DNA of 64,000 nucleotides from assembly GCF_900069005.2 (NCBI RefSeq), contig NZ_LN831279.1, positions 1,877,139 to 1,941,138 on the forward strand, in the 5' to 3' direction. The notes beneath the pieces are model-generated. The model had not been told where the DNA came from. It saw only the letters and a program-made list of their open reading frames with translations, and did no database searches. Made by a program: the position numbers and the translations under genes. This DNA comes from Paenibacillus sp. GM2 (GTDB lineage: Bacteria > Bacillota > Bacilli > Paenibacillales > Paenibacillaceae). This document shows positions 9,305 to 18,729 of the stretch, piece by piece; the stretch's first letter is position 1; each line of letters starts with the position of its first letter.

Positions 9305-9907
9305 ATGTCTCAACGCGACAATATAAAAAATGGAAAGCTTTTTACGGATATGGGGGAAGGATTGCCGGAGGAACGCCTAAAAGGAAAAGAACGGGTATAT
9401 GACTTTAACCAAACCAGACCCTCAGAGGCAGAAAAAAGAGCCGCCTTGGCTCATCAGCTCTTTGGGAGTTATGGGGCGAATTGCTGGATCGAGCCTCCCC
9501 TGCATATTTGTTATGGCTCCCATACGTTTATTGGAGACGGTTTCTATGCCAATACGAACTTGACTATTATAGATGACACGACGGTTACGATCGGCAAGGG
9601 CGTCTTAGTCGGGCCCAATGTAACGATATGTACGGTAGGGCATCCCGTTGATCCGGAATTGCGGGCGACCGGGCAAATGTATGCCTTCCCTGTCGTGATT
9701 GAAGATGGCGTATGGATCGGAAGCGGCGCCATTATTAATCCTGGCGTAACGATTGGCAAGAACAGTGTCATTGGCGCAGGAAGCATCGTCACAACAGATG
9801 TGCCTCCCGGTGTAATCGCCGTAGGGAACCCGTGCAGAGTGCTGCGTGAAATTAATGAAGAGGACAAAATTTACTATTATAAGAACCGGCGAGTAGAACC
9901 CTCATGA
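9305..9907 (+). CDS. Sugar O-acetyltransferase (maltose/galactoside type)
   Basis: Acetyl-CoA-dependent transferase of the left-handed beta-helix (hexapeptide repeat) family. The 200 residues show an N-terminal helical cap, then repeats such as TVTIGKGVLVGPNVTI and VWIGSGAIINPGVTIG, with the catalytic His in TVGHPVD and the family ending VAVGNPCRVLREI. Related enzymes acetylate maltose, glucose or galactosides, probably to detoxify surplus sugar. Its stop overlaps by four bases (ATGA) the start of a decayed MATE exporter, so the two once formed a coupled pair. Confidence 0.9.
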   Translation: MSQRDNIKNGKLFTDMGEGLPEERLKGKERVYDFNQTRPSEAEKRAALAHQLFGSYGANCWIEPPLHICYGSHTFIGDGFYANTNLTIIDDTTVTIGKGVLVGPNVTICTVGHPVDPELRATGQMYAFPVVIEDGVWIGSGAIINPGVTIGKNSVIGAGSIVTTDVPPGVIAVGNPCRVLREINEEDKIYYYKNRRVEPS

Positions 9908-10190
9908 GCCTCTTGGTGAGAGACCGAAGCATCTACAAAAGCTTTTTCAGCTTAACGCTGATTATTGGTCTGCAAACACAATTACGATACAAAGCGGCAG
10001 AGATACAACCTTCGTGATATATAATGAGTTTATCTTGATGTGGCTGCTAATTTTGCTGGCCTCACTGCGGGGAGCATTTATGTTTAACTTCTCACCGGTG
10101 TTCATTTTTATAGTTCTTAAAAGCGATCAAATGCTTAAGTGCTTTTGTAGAGCTGGTCAAAGTAAATCGATCAAGTGATGGAGCACTCAC
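9904..10190 (+). pseudogene. MATE-family efflux transporter, internally deleted remnant
   Basis: The first 24 codons (MSLLVRDRSIYKSFFSLTLI and on) match the amino terminus of Firmicute MATE exporters. At about 9975-9990 the sequence jumps to a different frame reading DTTFVIYNEFILMWLL, then FSPVFIFIVLKSDQMLKCF, which match the last 70 or so residues of the same family. A further frameshift near 10141 gives FVELVKVNR, the usual basic tail. The roughly 350 residues in between are missing. The ATG is still coupled to the acetyltransferase stop. No functional product is expected; the 37-codon leftover ends at 10017. The identification is from memory of the family. Confidence 0.72.
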
Positions 10191-10209
10191 CGAAGCGAAG
10201 TGGAATGGT

Positions 10210-10246
10210 AAGAGAAGAAAGAGGCAGCCGGTTTCCCGGCTGCCTC
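10210..10246 (-). terminator. Terminator of the secreted glycosidase gene
   Basis: GAGGCAGCCGG-TTTC-CCGGCTGCCTC is a perfect 11-bp GC-rich stem. On the minus strand it is followed by TTTCTTCTCTT, about 70 bp past the glycosidase stop. Confidence 0.8.
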
Positions 10247-10314
10247 TGATTGCTTTAAATCCATATCCCGTTGCGTACATATCTCTTCATCACCCGCGGA
10301 CAGAATCCTGCTCT

Positions 10315-13300
10315 TTACTGCACCAGTTGTGCGTGGCGGAACAAGGCAGGGTTCTTCGGCGTAGTGCCGACTCCCGAGCCCCACTGCAAGAAACCATCGC
10401 GAGAATCGCCACTGGAGCCCTGGTCATCGTCATTTACCAGGAATGATATGCCAAGGGGCTGCATCGGCGGTCCATTAAATCCAAGCGAAGCCCACGGGAC
10501 GGAGATGACGTAATGCATAGTGCTGCCATCTTGAACGATGTCCGCTTGAGCGCCAGGGGTTGGGCCCGGCTGCTGGCCATCCGGTGCCGCGAAGGTGTAA
10601 ACGGACGGTCCACTGTCGAGAAGCGCCGCCCCGATTTCAACGCGTTGCCCACCCTCCTGTCCTGGCACCCGGTCGTAAGTGCTGAACTGGATGGAATCGG
10701 TCTGCCATAAGGCGTCGGGCGCGCGCGCGCCGAAATGCTTGTCGTCCGTGATCACAGCGTCGATGATAAGCCCGTCGCTGTTATAAGTGATGCGCAGCTG
10801 CCCGCTGAGATCGCTGTTGCTGCTTCGCGTCCCGGAGAGCGACACCCATGCCGCTTGCGACGCCAGGTCGATGGCAGGCAATGTATATTGGTCCGCAAGC
10901 TCAATAGGCGAGTAGGATATCGATCCGGCTGAAATGTCCGAACCGTTCCCGCTGGCAACGGTCACACTATAGCTCAAAGCATCAAATAACGGGACATCGG
11001 GGAGCGGAACACGCATCGAGACCATTCCATTCGCAGCGATCTGAACCGCATCCGTCAGCTCCCCGGACACCGGACCGACTTGGTAGGTAACCTGGGTGGC
11101 CGTGAAGGCTTGGTTGCGATTATTTTTCAGATCAAGATCGAGAAAATAGCTTCGGGATGTTGCCTTCGATGTGATTGTTGGCTGAACGCTGATCTCGAAC
11201 GGCTTTACGACATGGGTGGTTGCCCTCAAGCCGGCAACAAGGCTTGGCTCGTGTTTGTCCTTGCCTCCCTTCCCCGGCTTCACCTTCGTCACATCCACGG
11301 CTATGGTTCGCTGACCCAGGAGCAGGGACGCAGGGACATTGATAGTGGCGCTTGTTGCCTTGCCCGGGGAAGTGCGAAGCTTAACAGGTTGTGCCCCGCT
11401 GGCAATAAGCGTCAACTCATTAGGAAGGTCTGTCTTAGGGTTCGAACGATCTGCCGTCACCGTCACAGAGATCGCATCTCCTTTGATCGGCTGTCCGACA
11501 ACTTTCATCGAGAGCGCTGATTGTGTTACGCCCAAGCTGTCAACTTCGCCGGTGACGTAAATCGGGCTGCCGTTGAGCGTGAGAATGATCTTGCCGTTAG
11601 TCGGATTTACCGTTTTTATCGCCCCGTATTCATTCGTGACGATCAGAGGCTGGGTAGTGTTCAGAGCAGCGCTTTCACTGCCGGTGGACCACATGACTCG
11701 AGTTGTAGAACCTCCTCCCGTATACGGATATGAGTAGGCGGTATCGGAGCCGAGACTTTCGCGAGCTTCAATACCCTTTCCGGTTACCGCACGAATAAGC
11801 ACGGCGTTTGTAACTGCCCCAGGCTTTGGGGCTACACCAACTACACCATCCACAGGTTGCCTGAACAGTCCAAAGTGATGCTCTCTGTTATTGGGGTCCG
11901 TCCCGTCATCCATAGCCGAGTACCAGCTGAAGACATCTACGCCTGCTGCCCTTGCCAGCACCTGCGCACGCACCAGATTGTCCGCCTGCTGCTGCTCCGT
12001 AGAGGCAGCGGCATAAGTTGGCCAGCCGTTCTCGGTTATCCATACAGGAACATGCCGATCCCCAGCCTCCTGCTTCACCTGCTGTACCAATGCAGGCAGC
12101 TTCGACACCAGCAATGTGCGCTCGGGCGGGGTATTCGCTCCCTCGAGAGCGTACCCGTAGACATTCGTTGCAAAAGTATCCATGTATTTGATACCGTTAG
12201 CCGCAAAAAAGGCATTATTCCAGTTATCGTCAATGGTGGATGGAATCGGGCCAATAACGTTCGCGTCGGGATTTCCTTCGTGAATCGGTCCATACATAGC
12301 CTGAAGCATCTGTACATAACAGGCTGCGGAAGTGCCGCAAGCCCCGTTGTTAAAGCCGGTGCCATTGAACTCGTTATAGACGTTGAAATCGCTGACCTTG
12401 CCTTTGTAATGCTCGGCAGCAGCCTTCCCGAACTGGCCGAATGCGGCCAGCCCCTCCTCGGAACTTGGTGTTTTACCGTTGTCATAATTGGCGTTGCTGT
12501 AGGCCAGAACCCCCTGGGGAGTCATACCAAGTTCAAGAGCTTGCTGTGATCTGGCTTCAAAATCATATCCGGCCCAGTTGTACACGCCTGGCTGCTTTTC
12601 AATTAACGACCAGTTCACATCGCTTCGAATGTGACCGTAACCGATGGTCGCCAAAGCGTTCATCAGCCCGCCTTCCAGCGCTTTGTAGTGACCAAAATGA
12701 GTGTCGATCCCAAAAAAGGAATCGGGACTCAAGGCCCCGGCTGGCGTCGGGGTCACAATGCCAAATGTGGTGGTGCGCGTTATCGGATGATCGTCAATGA
12801 CGCTGGAGAAAGTGAGATTGTAGAATCCCGGACCCAGATCCTGTACGGATAGCGGAGCATGTCCGTTGGCACCCACAGGAATGGATCCCGTGCGAAGACT
12901 CGCACCCTGATCGTCTGCAATTTCATAGGAGACCGAGTCACCCACCGTCCCGAAGTCCAGGTTTGCGGATTGGGTGGTGAAGAGCAGGCTCGGATTCATT
13001 ACGGATAGCGTTGGAGTCGTCGCAAAGGTCACCTGGATTCGCGCAAAACAGATTTCTGGCATAACGCCATTGATACTGTGAACGCGCAGACGGAAATCCG
13101 CACCGTTTGTACGATTGGCGAACTTGATTCCTTTCAGCTCAAAGATTTGGTTCTTCCAAGTCTGACTGCCGCTGGTGGGCATCCATGGAGTAGCTTGGTA
13201 CGCGTTGTTTTGGCCGTCGTATTCAATGGCTACCGTCGTTGCCGCTGCGTCATAGTAGTCCACAGACACAATCGCATAGGTTGCGTCAGCAGGTTTTACT

Positions 13301-13572
13301 GTGCTTTCGACATCGACATACAAGTAAGGATTTAGCGGATCTTGCGATGTTGTCCAGCATGCCGTGCCCTTCCTGGTCGTCGCAGCATGTGTCGGATCTT
13401 TGTCCGCATCCCCGGGCCAAGCCCTGTTAACCCCTTGGTATATCGGGGGCGAGCTGAGAATAACCTCGGCCTGAGGCTGGGCAGCGGCGGCCCGAGGCGC
13501 CGCCCCCGGAATAATACTGACGGATACCAGCAAAACAAGCACCAAACGGATCATCCATTTTTTCATGAACAT
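10315..13572 (-). CDS. Secreted clan GH-A glycoside hydrolase with C-terminal CBM9-like module
   Basis: The 1085-residue exported enzyme begins with a Sec signal peptide (KKWMIRL, a hydrophobic core, then a cut near AAAA at about 31). A beta-sandwich-like region spans about 35-270 and a TIM-barrel glycosidase about 281-600. The barrel shows the clan GH-A pair: acid/base E401 in NVYNEFNG and nucleophile E514 in WITENGWPT. Ig-like/spacer domains follow (600-890). The C-terminal 190 residues resemble a family 9 carbohydrate-binding module (DALWQTDSIQFSTYD and the FLQWGSG ending). The barrel looks closest to beta-xylosidase or GH39/GH5-like enzymes, but the exact family is not certain. A candidate cre site lies 44 bp upstream. 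Confidence 0.85.
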   Translation of the reverse strand: MFMKKWMIRLVLVLLVSVSIIPGAAPRAAAAQPQAEVILSSPPIYQGVNRAWPGDADKDPTHAATTRKGTACWTTSQDPLNPYLYVDVESTVKPADATYAIVSVDYYDAAATTVAIEYDGQNNAYQATPWMPTSGSQTWKNQIFELKGIKFANRTNGADFRLRVHSINGVMPEICFARIQVTFATTPTLSVMNPSLLFTTQSANLDFGTVGDSVSYEIADDQGASLRTGSIPVGANGHAPLSVQDLGPGFYNLTFSSVIDDHPITRTTTFGIVTPTPAGALSPDSFFGIDTHFGHYKALEGGLMNALATIGYGHIRSDVNWSLIEKQPGVYNWAGYDFEARSQQALELGMTPQGVLAYSNANYDNGKTPSSEEGLAAFGQFGKAAAEHYKGKVSDFNVYNEFNGTGFNNGACGTSAACYVQMLQAMYGPIHEGNPDANVIGPIPSTIDDNWNNAFFAANGIKYMDTFATNVYGYALEGANTPPERTLLVSKLPALVQQVKQEAGDRHVPVWITENGWPTYAAASTEQQQADNLVRAQVLARAAGVDVFSWYSAMDDGTDPNNREHHFGLFRQPVDGVVGVAPKPGAVTNAVLIRAVTGKGIEARESLGSDTAYSYPYTGGGSTTRVMWSTGSESAALNTTQPLIVTNEYGAIKTVNPTNGKIILTLNGSPIYVTGEVDSLGVTQSALSMKVVGQPIKGDAISVTVTADRSNPKTDLPNELTLIASGAQPVKLRTSPGKATSATINVPASLLLGQRTIAVDVTKVKPGKGGKDKHEPSLVAGLRATTHVVKPFEISVQPTITSKATSRSYFLDLDLKNNRNQAFTATQVTYQVGPVSGELTDAVQIAANGMVSMRVPLPDVPLFDALSYSVTVASGNGSDISAGSISYSPIELADQYTLPAIDLASQAAWVSLSGTRSSNSDLSGQLRITYNSDGLIIDAVITDDKHFGARAPDALWQTDSIQFSTYDRVPGQEGGQRVEIGAALLDSGPSVYTFAAPDGQQPGPTPGAQADIVQDGSTMHYVISVPWASLGFNGPPMQPLGISFLVNDDDQGSSGDSRDGFLQWGSGVGTTPKNPALFRHAQLVQ

Positions 13573-13615
13573 GACTTTTCACTCCCTTATCTTGACTGGA
13601 ATACAACCACCTCAC

Positions 13616-13629
13616 TGTAAGCGTTTTCT
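13616..13629. promoter_or_regulatory. Candidate CcpA (cre) site
   Basis: TGTAAGCGTTTTCT matches the Firmicute catabolite-responsive consensus TGWAANCGNTNWCA at 13 of 14 positions. It sits 44 bp upstream of the secreted glycosidase start, a typical place for carbon catabolite repression. Confidence 0.5.
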
Positions 13630-13652
13630 AGGATGATGGGATTTTTACCATC

Positions 13653-14996
13653 TTATCGGGCCTCTTCTGCCCATGCAGGGCTGGCCGGCATAGCAATCCG
13701 CTTCACCTCCCCTTCTACAAATTGCCCCCGCAGCTGCAGGATGAACCGGATATGAGGGCTCTCCACCTGCCTGACATCCTGGAGCCCTTGCAAGACATAG
13801 AGCGCAGCGGCCGTTCCCGCCGCTTCCCCGATCGCACTGACCGAGGCCATAATCCGATAAGAACTGTGGGCTTCATGAGTACCGCTGATGCATCGGGAGC
13901 TTAGCAATAGATTGGTGCAGCCCTTGGGAATAAGCGAACGGTATGGAATATGGTAGTAGCCTGGCTCCGGAATGCTTTCGAGCCGGCTAGCGCCTCCATC
14001 CGGACTATGAATATCCAGGGAATAGGCGCAAGCGGCCACCATATCCTCAAAGCGCCGGCTCTCAAGACAGTCCTCTGCCGTCAATTCATATTCCCCAACG
14101 ATTCGCCGCCCCTCCCGGATTCCCAGCTTGGGGGCGATATATTCCAGCTTGGCATGATGGAAAGCCGGATGCTGCCGGATCGCTTCAAACAGCTCCTGCG
14201 CTTGGCGGATTCCTTCTTCCTTCCCCCGAATCAGCGTCTTTGGACGGGTCGGGTCTACATCCAGCACCGAGGTCGAATTAAACAGCAGGGACTCGCCGTC
14301 CGGATAAGGAAAACAGGTGATGCTCTGCCGCGGGTTGCTGGTGAGGCCTGCTGCTTTCCTATCAAGGTAATAAGGCAGCAGCTCCCTGCGCAGCGAATGA
14401 ATGGCTGACCATTGCCGAATATCCGGCTCCTTCAGCCGGGAGCAGTCAACCCCGCTGACCTTGAAAGTCGCAGTGGCGGATTGCAGCCTGCCATCGCCTT
14501 CTCTGCCCAGCTTGTATTGCAAGCCCGCCAACGCGGAAAGATTGCCGTCGGCAGTGGCATCGAGATAGATTTTGGCGGTAACCGTTGTGGTCCGGCTGCC
14601 CTGAAGATGCAGACGGACAATTCGTCCGTCCTTCGTATCCACTTGGGACACCTGGCAGTGGGTCCATAACGTCAGGGTCGGTTCGGAGGCCAATAGCCTC
14701 TCATATGCAGCCTTCAAATCCCGCTCATCATAGGTTGGAACGAGCTTCTCATTGTAATGCGTGTACGAGGCGGGGAACAGCTCCCGGTGAATGCCGCTAG
14801 TAATCGGTCTTCCCCAGGAATCCCGGAAGTTGCATATTAAGGACACGCTTGAGAATACGCCGGTTCCCCCAACTTCATCGGCTTGCTCAAGCAGCAGCAC
14901 CTTCATCTGCAATCTTGCGGCAGCAAGCGCCGCGCTGATCCCTCCGACGCCCGCACCCGCGATGATCATATCAAAATCATAAGACTCCTTGTTCAT
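13653..14996 (-). CDS. FAD-dependent oxidoreductase (FAD_oxidored family)
   Basis: A 447-residue flavoprotein with an N-terminal Rossmann motif (MIIAGAGVGGISAALAAARL, then a Glu-containing strand LLLEQADEVGGTG) and a second conserved segment IYLDATADGNLSALAGL, as in the PF12831 family often found in polysaccharide loci. The start is set by the Shine-Dalgarno GGAGGT eight bases upstream; that motif lies in the last codons of the preceding glycosidase, so translation is coupled. An open frame extends 32 codons further upstream inside the glycosidase gene but lacks a site. It probably oxidises a sugar or glycoside released by neighbouring hydrolases; the substrate is unknown. Confidence 0.85.
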   Translation of the reverse strand: MNKESYDFDMIIAGAGVGGISAALAAARLQMKVLLLEQADEVGGTGVFSSVSLICNFRDSWGRPITSGIHRELFPASYTHYNEKLVPTYDERDLKAAYERLLASEPTLTLWTHCQVSQVDTKDGRIVRLHLQGSRTTTVTAKIYLDATADGNLSALAGLQYKLGREGDGRLQSATATFKVSGVDCSRLKEPDIRQWSAIHSLRRELLPYYLDRKAAGLTSNPRQSITCFPYPDGESLLFNSTSVLDVDPTRPKTLIRGKEEGIRQAQELFEAIRQHPAFHHAKLEYIAPKLGIREGRRIVGEYELTAEDCLESRRFEDMVAACAYSLDIHSPDGGASRLESIPEPGYYHIPYRSLIPKGCTNLLLSSRCISGTHEAHSSYRIMASVSAIGEAAGTAAALYVLQGLQDVRQVESPHIRFILQLRGQFVEGEVKRIAMPASPAWAEEAR

Positions 14997-15000
14997 ATGG

Positions 15001-17112
15001 TTATACCTCCTGAATGTGCAGCTTCTCTCCCCCTGCGGAAAACCGGCCTGCCAGCACCCGTTGCGGGGCACCGCTATAGACGATGCCGCCATCGCAGGAA
15101 ATCTCGCAAAAGCCGGGGCTCATGCTGATGTCCAGGCTATGTCCCCGGAACAGGAAGCCAGAAACTCGCACCGAACCTTCTTCCGGCGGATTTGGATGCA
15201 TCCACAAGCTGCCGTCCAATCCCGGTTCGATTCCCGCCATCCCGAACAGCAGAGCTTCCATCCCCGATAGACCTGCTACTACATTGGCCCGTTTATGCGC
15301 AGGTACAGCCGGTCGATCGCAATAATGCTCCTGCGGATAGTAAGGCAGATGCTGCCCCATCCACAATAAACGCTTAAGCACGTTCCACGCCGGCCCACTC
15401 TGACCTTTTTCCCATAAAGTCAAAGCCAGCATCGGTCCGTCCCCGGTATATGATCCGCTGCCGGACCAGTCCGGATCGTTCTGCTCATAATGAAGTTCGT
15501 CCCTGGCAGATACACTGCTGACCCCGTAAGCGCCGAGGAACGCACCGTCTGCAACCTGTCTGAGCATTCCGTCCATCATCGTCCCGGTGCAGGCACCAAA
15601 GCGCATAGCGTCATAATATTGGATCGAGTAGATGATTTCCTCATGCCCTTCGGGATAGAGCGCTTTGAACCAGCCAGCCTCTTCATCCCACAGATGTTCC
15701 CGGATGGACCGCCGAATCCGCTCCGCTTTTTCCTGCCACTCCTTGATCGGCTCATGGTTCGCTTCCAAATGCGCCGCCAGCTCTGCCAGACGGTCGTAGC
15801 TCCAGGCCCGCTCGGCATTCGGGCTGGCTACGATATGCTCGTAGCCCGCTCCGCGCATTTCCAGCAAATTGTGCTGCAGGCCGTAATCCAGCAAATCATT
15901 CCACTCGGCCAGGTGCTGGTCATCATGCAGCGTCAGCAGCCTCACTGTCGGGAACAGCTCGCTCCCCTCCCCGTGAAGCAAAATAGCGGACCAGGCAAAA
16001 TGGATAAAGGACCACATGCTATAGGAATAAGGAACGTCCGCTCCTCTGCCGCTTGGGGCAAACCGGGAGTGGCGGTCAATTCCGCTTGCCACCATCAGCC
16101 TGGCCAATTCCAGGCTTTTCTCCGGGCCAAGCAGCAGAACCATCGTCTTAGCTGCATAGCCGCCAACATCCCACGGATAGCAGCATATGCCTGCCCCCTC
16201 CACACCGGATACCGCAGGAAACGGCGTCATAGCGAACTCCGGGTTCTCCCATAAACAGACGAGACCGCTAATTAACGACCGTTTATAGTAATCTTCCAGA
16301 CCGGGGATGTCGGATTGCAAGGAAGGCAGACGTTGGCCGGCTTCCTCCAATCTTTTCTTCCAACCCGCTGTTGTCCGCAGCTCCAGCTCTGCCAGCGTAT
16401 CATCCGTGTAGTATGCCACTCCAGACTCGGTCATAAGGAGGGCCAGACGAACCTCCAGCTCCTCCCCATCGGCCAGCTCCGCTTCCCAAGCTCCTTCCTG
16501 CAATAGAGTTACTCGAGCCTGCTCATTCTCCCAAATTCCTGACACCGCAAAGGCCAGCTTTTCAGATTCGCTTTTGCTGCCATCGATCCCCAATTCCTGA
16601 GCGGGGGATGCTGCCGTCTCCGGCCAGCCATAGTCCCACCTGTCATAAGCCACATAAGCCGGTTTGTCTGGTGCTACTTGCGGACATAAGCTGATCGGTA
16701 CCGAACTTCCGCTGCGGTTGCGGACGATTACCTTCAACACAAATCCATGAGCATTCAACAAGGGAACGAGCTCGCTGCGAACGCTTAAGGAAATCAACCT
16801 TTCCCTGACAAAATGGTGGTAGGTGCCTCGGCGGATAATCCGATCAGGGCGCCAGTGCTCTTCAGCGTAAAGCACTCCGCAGTCTCCCTTGCCCAGGTTT
16901 CCAGTATCCTCAATTTCGTGACCGTTCGCGAACATTCGAATCCCGATCTGCAGATTTTTAGCAGCAAAAGGGGGCGAGTAACACCCCTTGACCCCCATTA
17001 CCGTATTTCGCTCTGGAGCTACGGTGCTATAACCGCTGCATACCCAAATATGCTCTTTAGGTGCAAGGCTAGCCCGCAGATCAAATGCAAAGTCCTCCAG
17101 CAAATAACTCAT
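15001..17112 (-). CDS. Six-hairpin (alpha/alpha barrel) glycoside hydrolase
   Basis: About 703 residues, no signal peptide, so cytoplasmic. The N-terminal third is a beta-sandwich-like domain. From about 270 the helical-barrel pattern of six-hairpin glycosidases (relatives of GH63, GH78 and GH37) appears: [48 protein letters not shown], and [17 protein letters not shown]. The ATG at 17112 is preferred because GAGG lies six bases upstream; an in-frame ATG four codons earlier has no site. It sits between the solute-binding protein and the FAD oxidoreductase and probably hydrolyses the imported oligosaccharide. The linkage cleaved is not evident. Confidence 0.8.
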   Translation of the reverse strand: MSYLLEDFAFDLRASLAPKEHIWVCSGYSTVAPERNTVMGVKGCYSPPFAAKNLQIGIRMFANGHEIEDTGNLGKGDCGVLYAEEHWRPDRIIRRGTYHHFVRERLISLSVRSELVPLLNAHGFVLKVIVRNRSGSSVPISLCPQVAPDKPAYVAYDRWDYGWPETAASPAQELGIDGSKSESEKLAFAVSGIWENEQARVTLLQEGAWEAELADGEELEVRLALLMTESGVAYYTDDTLAELELRTTAGWKKRLEEAGQRLPSLQSDIPGLEDYYKRSLISGLVCLWENPEFAMTPFPAVSGVEGAGICCYPWDVGGYAAKTMVLLLGPEKSLELARLMVASGIDRHSRFAPSGRGADVPYSYSMWSFIHFAWSAILLHGEGSELFPTVRLLTLHDDQHLAEWNDLLDYGLQHNLLEMRGAGYEHIVASPNAERAWSYDRLAELAAHLEANHEPIKEWQEKAERIRRSIREHLWDEEAGWFKALYPEGHEEIIYSIQYYDAMRFGACTGTMMDGMLRQVADGAFLGAYGVSSVSARDELHYEQNDPDWSGSGSYTGDGPMLALTLWEKGQSGPAWNVLKRLLWMGQHLPYYPQEHYCDRPAVPAHKRANVVAGLSGMEALLFGMAGIEPGLDGSLWMHPNPPEEGSVRVSGFLFRGHSLDISMSPGFCEISCDGGIVYSGAPQRVLAGRFSAGGEKLHIQEV

Positions 17113-17148
17113 AACGCACCTCATTTTCTTGAAATAGCCATAGCCCGA

Positions 17149-18678
17149 TTATTTCTCAGCCTGCTTTGCGTACAGCTCCGTGTAATCCTGGATCATTTGA
17201 TCCCCACCCTGAGAGCGCCACTTCTCCACTTCTTTATTGAAGCCGTCTTCATCCAGAGTTCCCATAATGAATTTGACACGGGCGTCAGCGATGATCTTGT
17301 TCAGCTCCGTCCCCTTCTCCACCGCCGTTTGAGAGATCAAAGGCTCCACCGGGTTGGATATAGCTATGGCCTCGTTGTCTTTCATCATCGTGCGGAATTT
17401 ATTGTCCGCTTCCCCTTTCCCTTTCCAGATCATCAGCGAGCCGTCATAGGTAGGCAGCTGCTTCAGCGGAGACACCTCATTGGCATACGCTGTCTGGTCA
17501 GAGATGGCCGGTTCGCCGTCTTCCCCCTTCGTGTAATGAACCCCTTCGATCCCCCATGTCCAGGTATACATCATTTCGTCATCGACGATCTTATCGAAGA
17601 AACCAAGCAGCTGCTTCAGCTCTGCCTCTGACTTGACTGTAGCCTTCGGAAATACAAACATTCCATTATACCCCGTGGTTGCAAATACCCGTTCCCCTTT
17701 TGGTCCTTCAATTCTGCTGAAAATATCGATCTTGGCGTCAGGATTCGCCTTCTTCAACTCGTTGCCTCCGGTGATCACAAAGTCAAGGGTTGTGAACAGC
17801 ATCCCGGCCTTGCCCTGGAAAAATTGCTCTTGCTGTTTGCTGATTTTAGTGGCCGCAAAATCCTGATTTATCAGCTTTTCCTCATACAGCTTCCTATAGA
17901 ACTTCATGGCTTCCATATTTTCCTCGGTCATAAACTCGGGTACCGCTTTGCCATCCTGAATATCCCATTGGTTGGGCGCACCGAAGAAGGAGGCGATGGT
18001 CTGGAATCCAAGCAGACCTGTGGAGCCTGCGCCACCGGAATCCTCGGCTTCTACCAGCCCGAATGTATCGTCTTTGCCATTTTTGTCCGGATCGTCTAGC
18101 GCGAATGCGCGAATAACATTGTAGAGCTCATCGATCGTCTTGGGCTGCTGCAGGCCAAGATTCTCCAGCCAATCCTGCCGAAAGGTGATGCCCTGGCGGG
18201 CCAGCGCTCTGGCGCGGTACAAACCATAAACCTTGCCATCTACTGAGATATTGTTCAGTACCTGTTCATTGGTGTTGTACTTGCTCAGGTTAGGATAGTC
18301 CTTAAGATAAGGTCCGATCTCCCAAAACATGCCCGACCGCTCCGCATTGATGATTGATGAGGATTTGGTGTCCGCGATCATCAATACTTGAGGCAGATCA
18401 TTGGAGGCGATAGAAACGTTGATCTTGTCATTGTAGGCAGACGCGGGAACCCAAGTAATATTAAGCTTGGTATTCGTATACTCCTCGATCTTCTTGATAA
18501 TCGGATTGTCAGCCTTGGGCGGCTCGGTCGAGGAATACTGATTCATCATGGTAAATGAAAGCTTTCCGCCTGCCTGTGAGCCCTTTCCTTCCTGATTGCT
18601 TCCGCACGCTGACAAGCTTGCTACTGCCAGAATGGTTAACAGACTCATTAGGAACACTTTGTAGCTTAGCTGCTTCAT
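17149..18678 (-). CDS. Sugar ABC transporter solute-binding lipoprotein (LplA-like)
   Basis: Extracellular capture protein for the oligosaccharide taken up by the two permeases upstream. The 509 residues have a lipoprotein signal with lipobox LSAC (Cys25 lipidated), followed by a type I solute-binding fold with WVPASAYNDKINVSIASNDL and the FRQDWLENLG segment typical of the LplA/YtcQ branch. Its Shine-Dalgarno GGGGGAG is well placed. Gene order permease-permease-binding protein is the standard Paenibacillus arrangement. No ATPase gene is present, as usual: a shared MsmX-type ATPase encoded elsewhere would energise it. Confidence 0.92.
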   Translation of the reverse strand: MKQLSYKVFLMSLLTILAVASLSACGSNQEGKGSQAGGKLSFTMMNQYSSTEPPKADNPIIKKIEEYTNTKLNITWVPASAYNDKINVSIASNDLPQVLMIADTKSSSIINAERSGMFWEIGPYLKDYPNLSKYNTNEQVLNNISVDGKVYGLYRARALARQGITFRQDWLENLGLQQPKTIDELYNVIRAFALDDPDKNGKDDTFGLVEAEDSGGAGSTGLLGFQTIASFFGAPNQWDIQDGKAVPEFMTEENMEAMKFYRKLYEEKLINQDFAATKISKQQEQFFQGKAGMLFTTLDFVITGGNELKKANPDAKIDIFSRIEGPKGERVFATTGYNGMFVFPKATVKSEAELKQLLGFFDKIVDDEMMYTWTWGIEGVHYTKGEDGEPAISDQTAYANEVSPLKQLPTYDGSLMIWKGKGEADNKFRTMMKDNEAIAISNPVEPLISQTAVEKGTELNKIIADARVKFIMGTLDEDGFNKEVEKWRSQGGDQMIQDYTELYAKQAEK

Positions 18679-18729
18679 GTCTTACTCCCCCTCGTTATAC
18701 TAAAAATATTATATTAAAAGATGAACAAG

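Noticed and set aside
11857..12549. 230-codon plus-strand frame opposite the secreted glycosidase
   Set aside because: Antisense shadow; the minus frame carries the signal peptide and active-site motifs.
15490..16254. 254-codon plus-strand frame opposite the six-hairpin glycosidase
   Set aside because: Antisense shadow with no recognisable domain or start signal.
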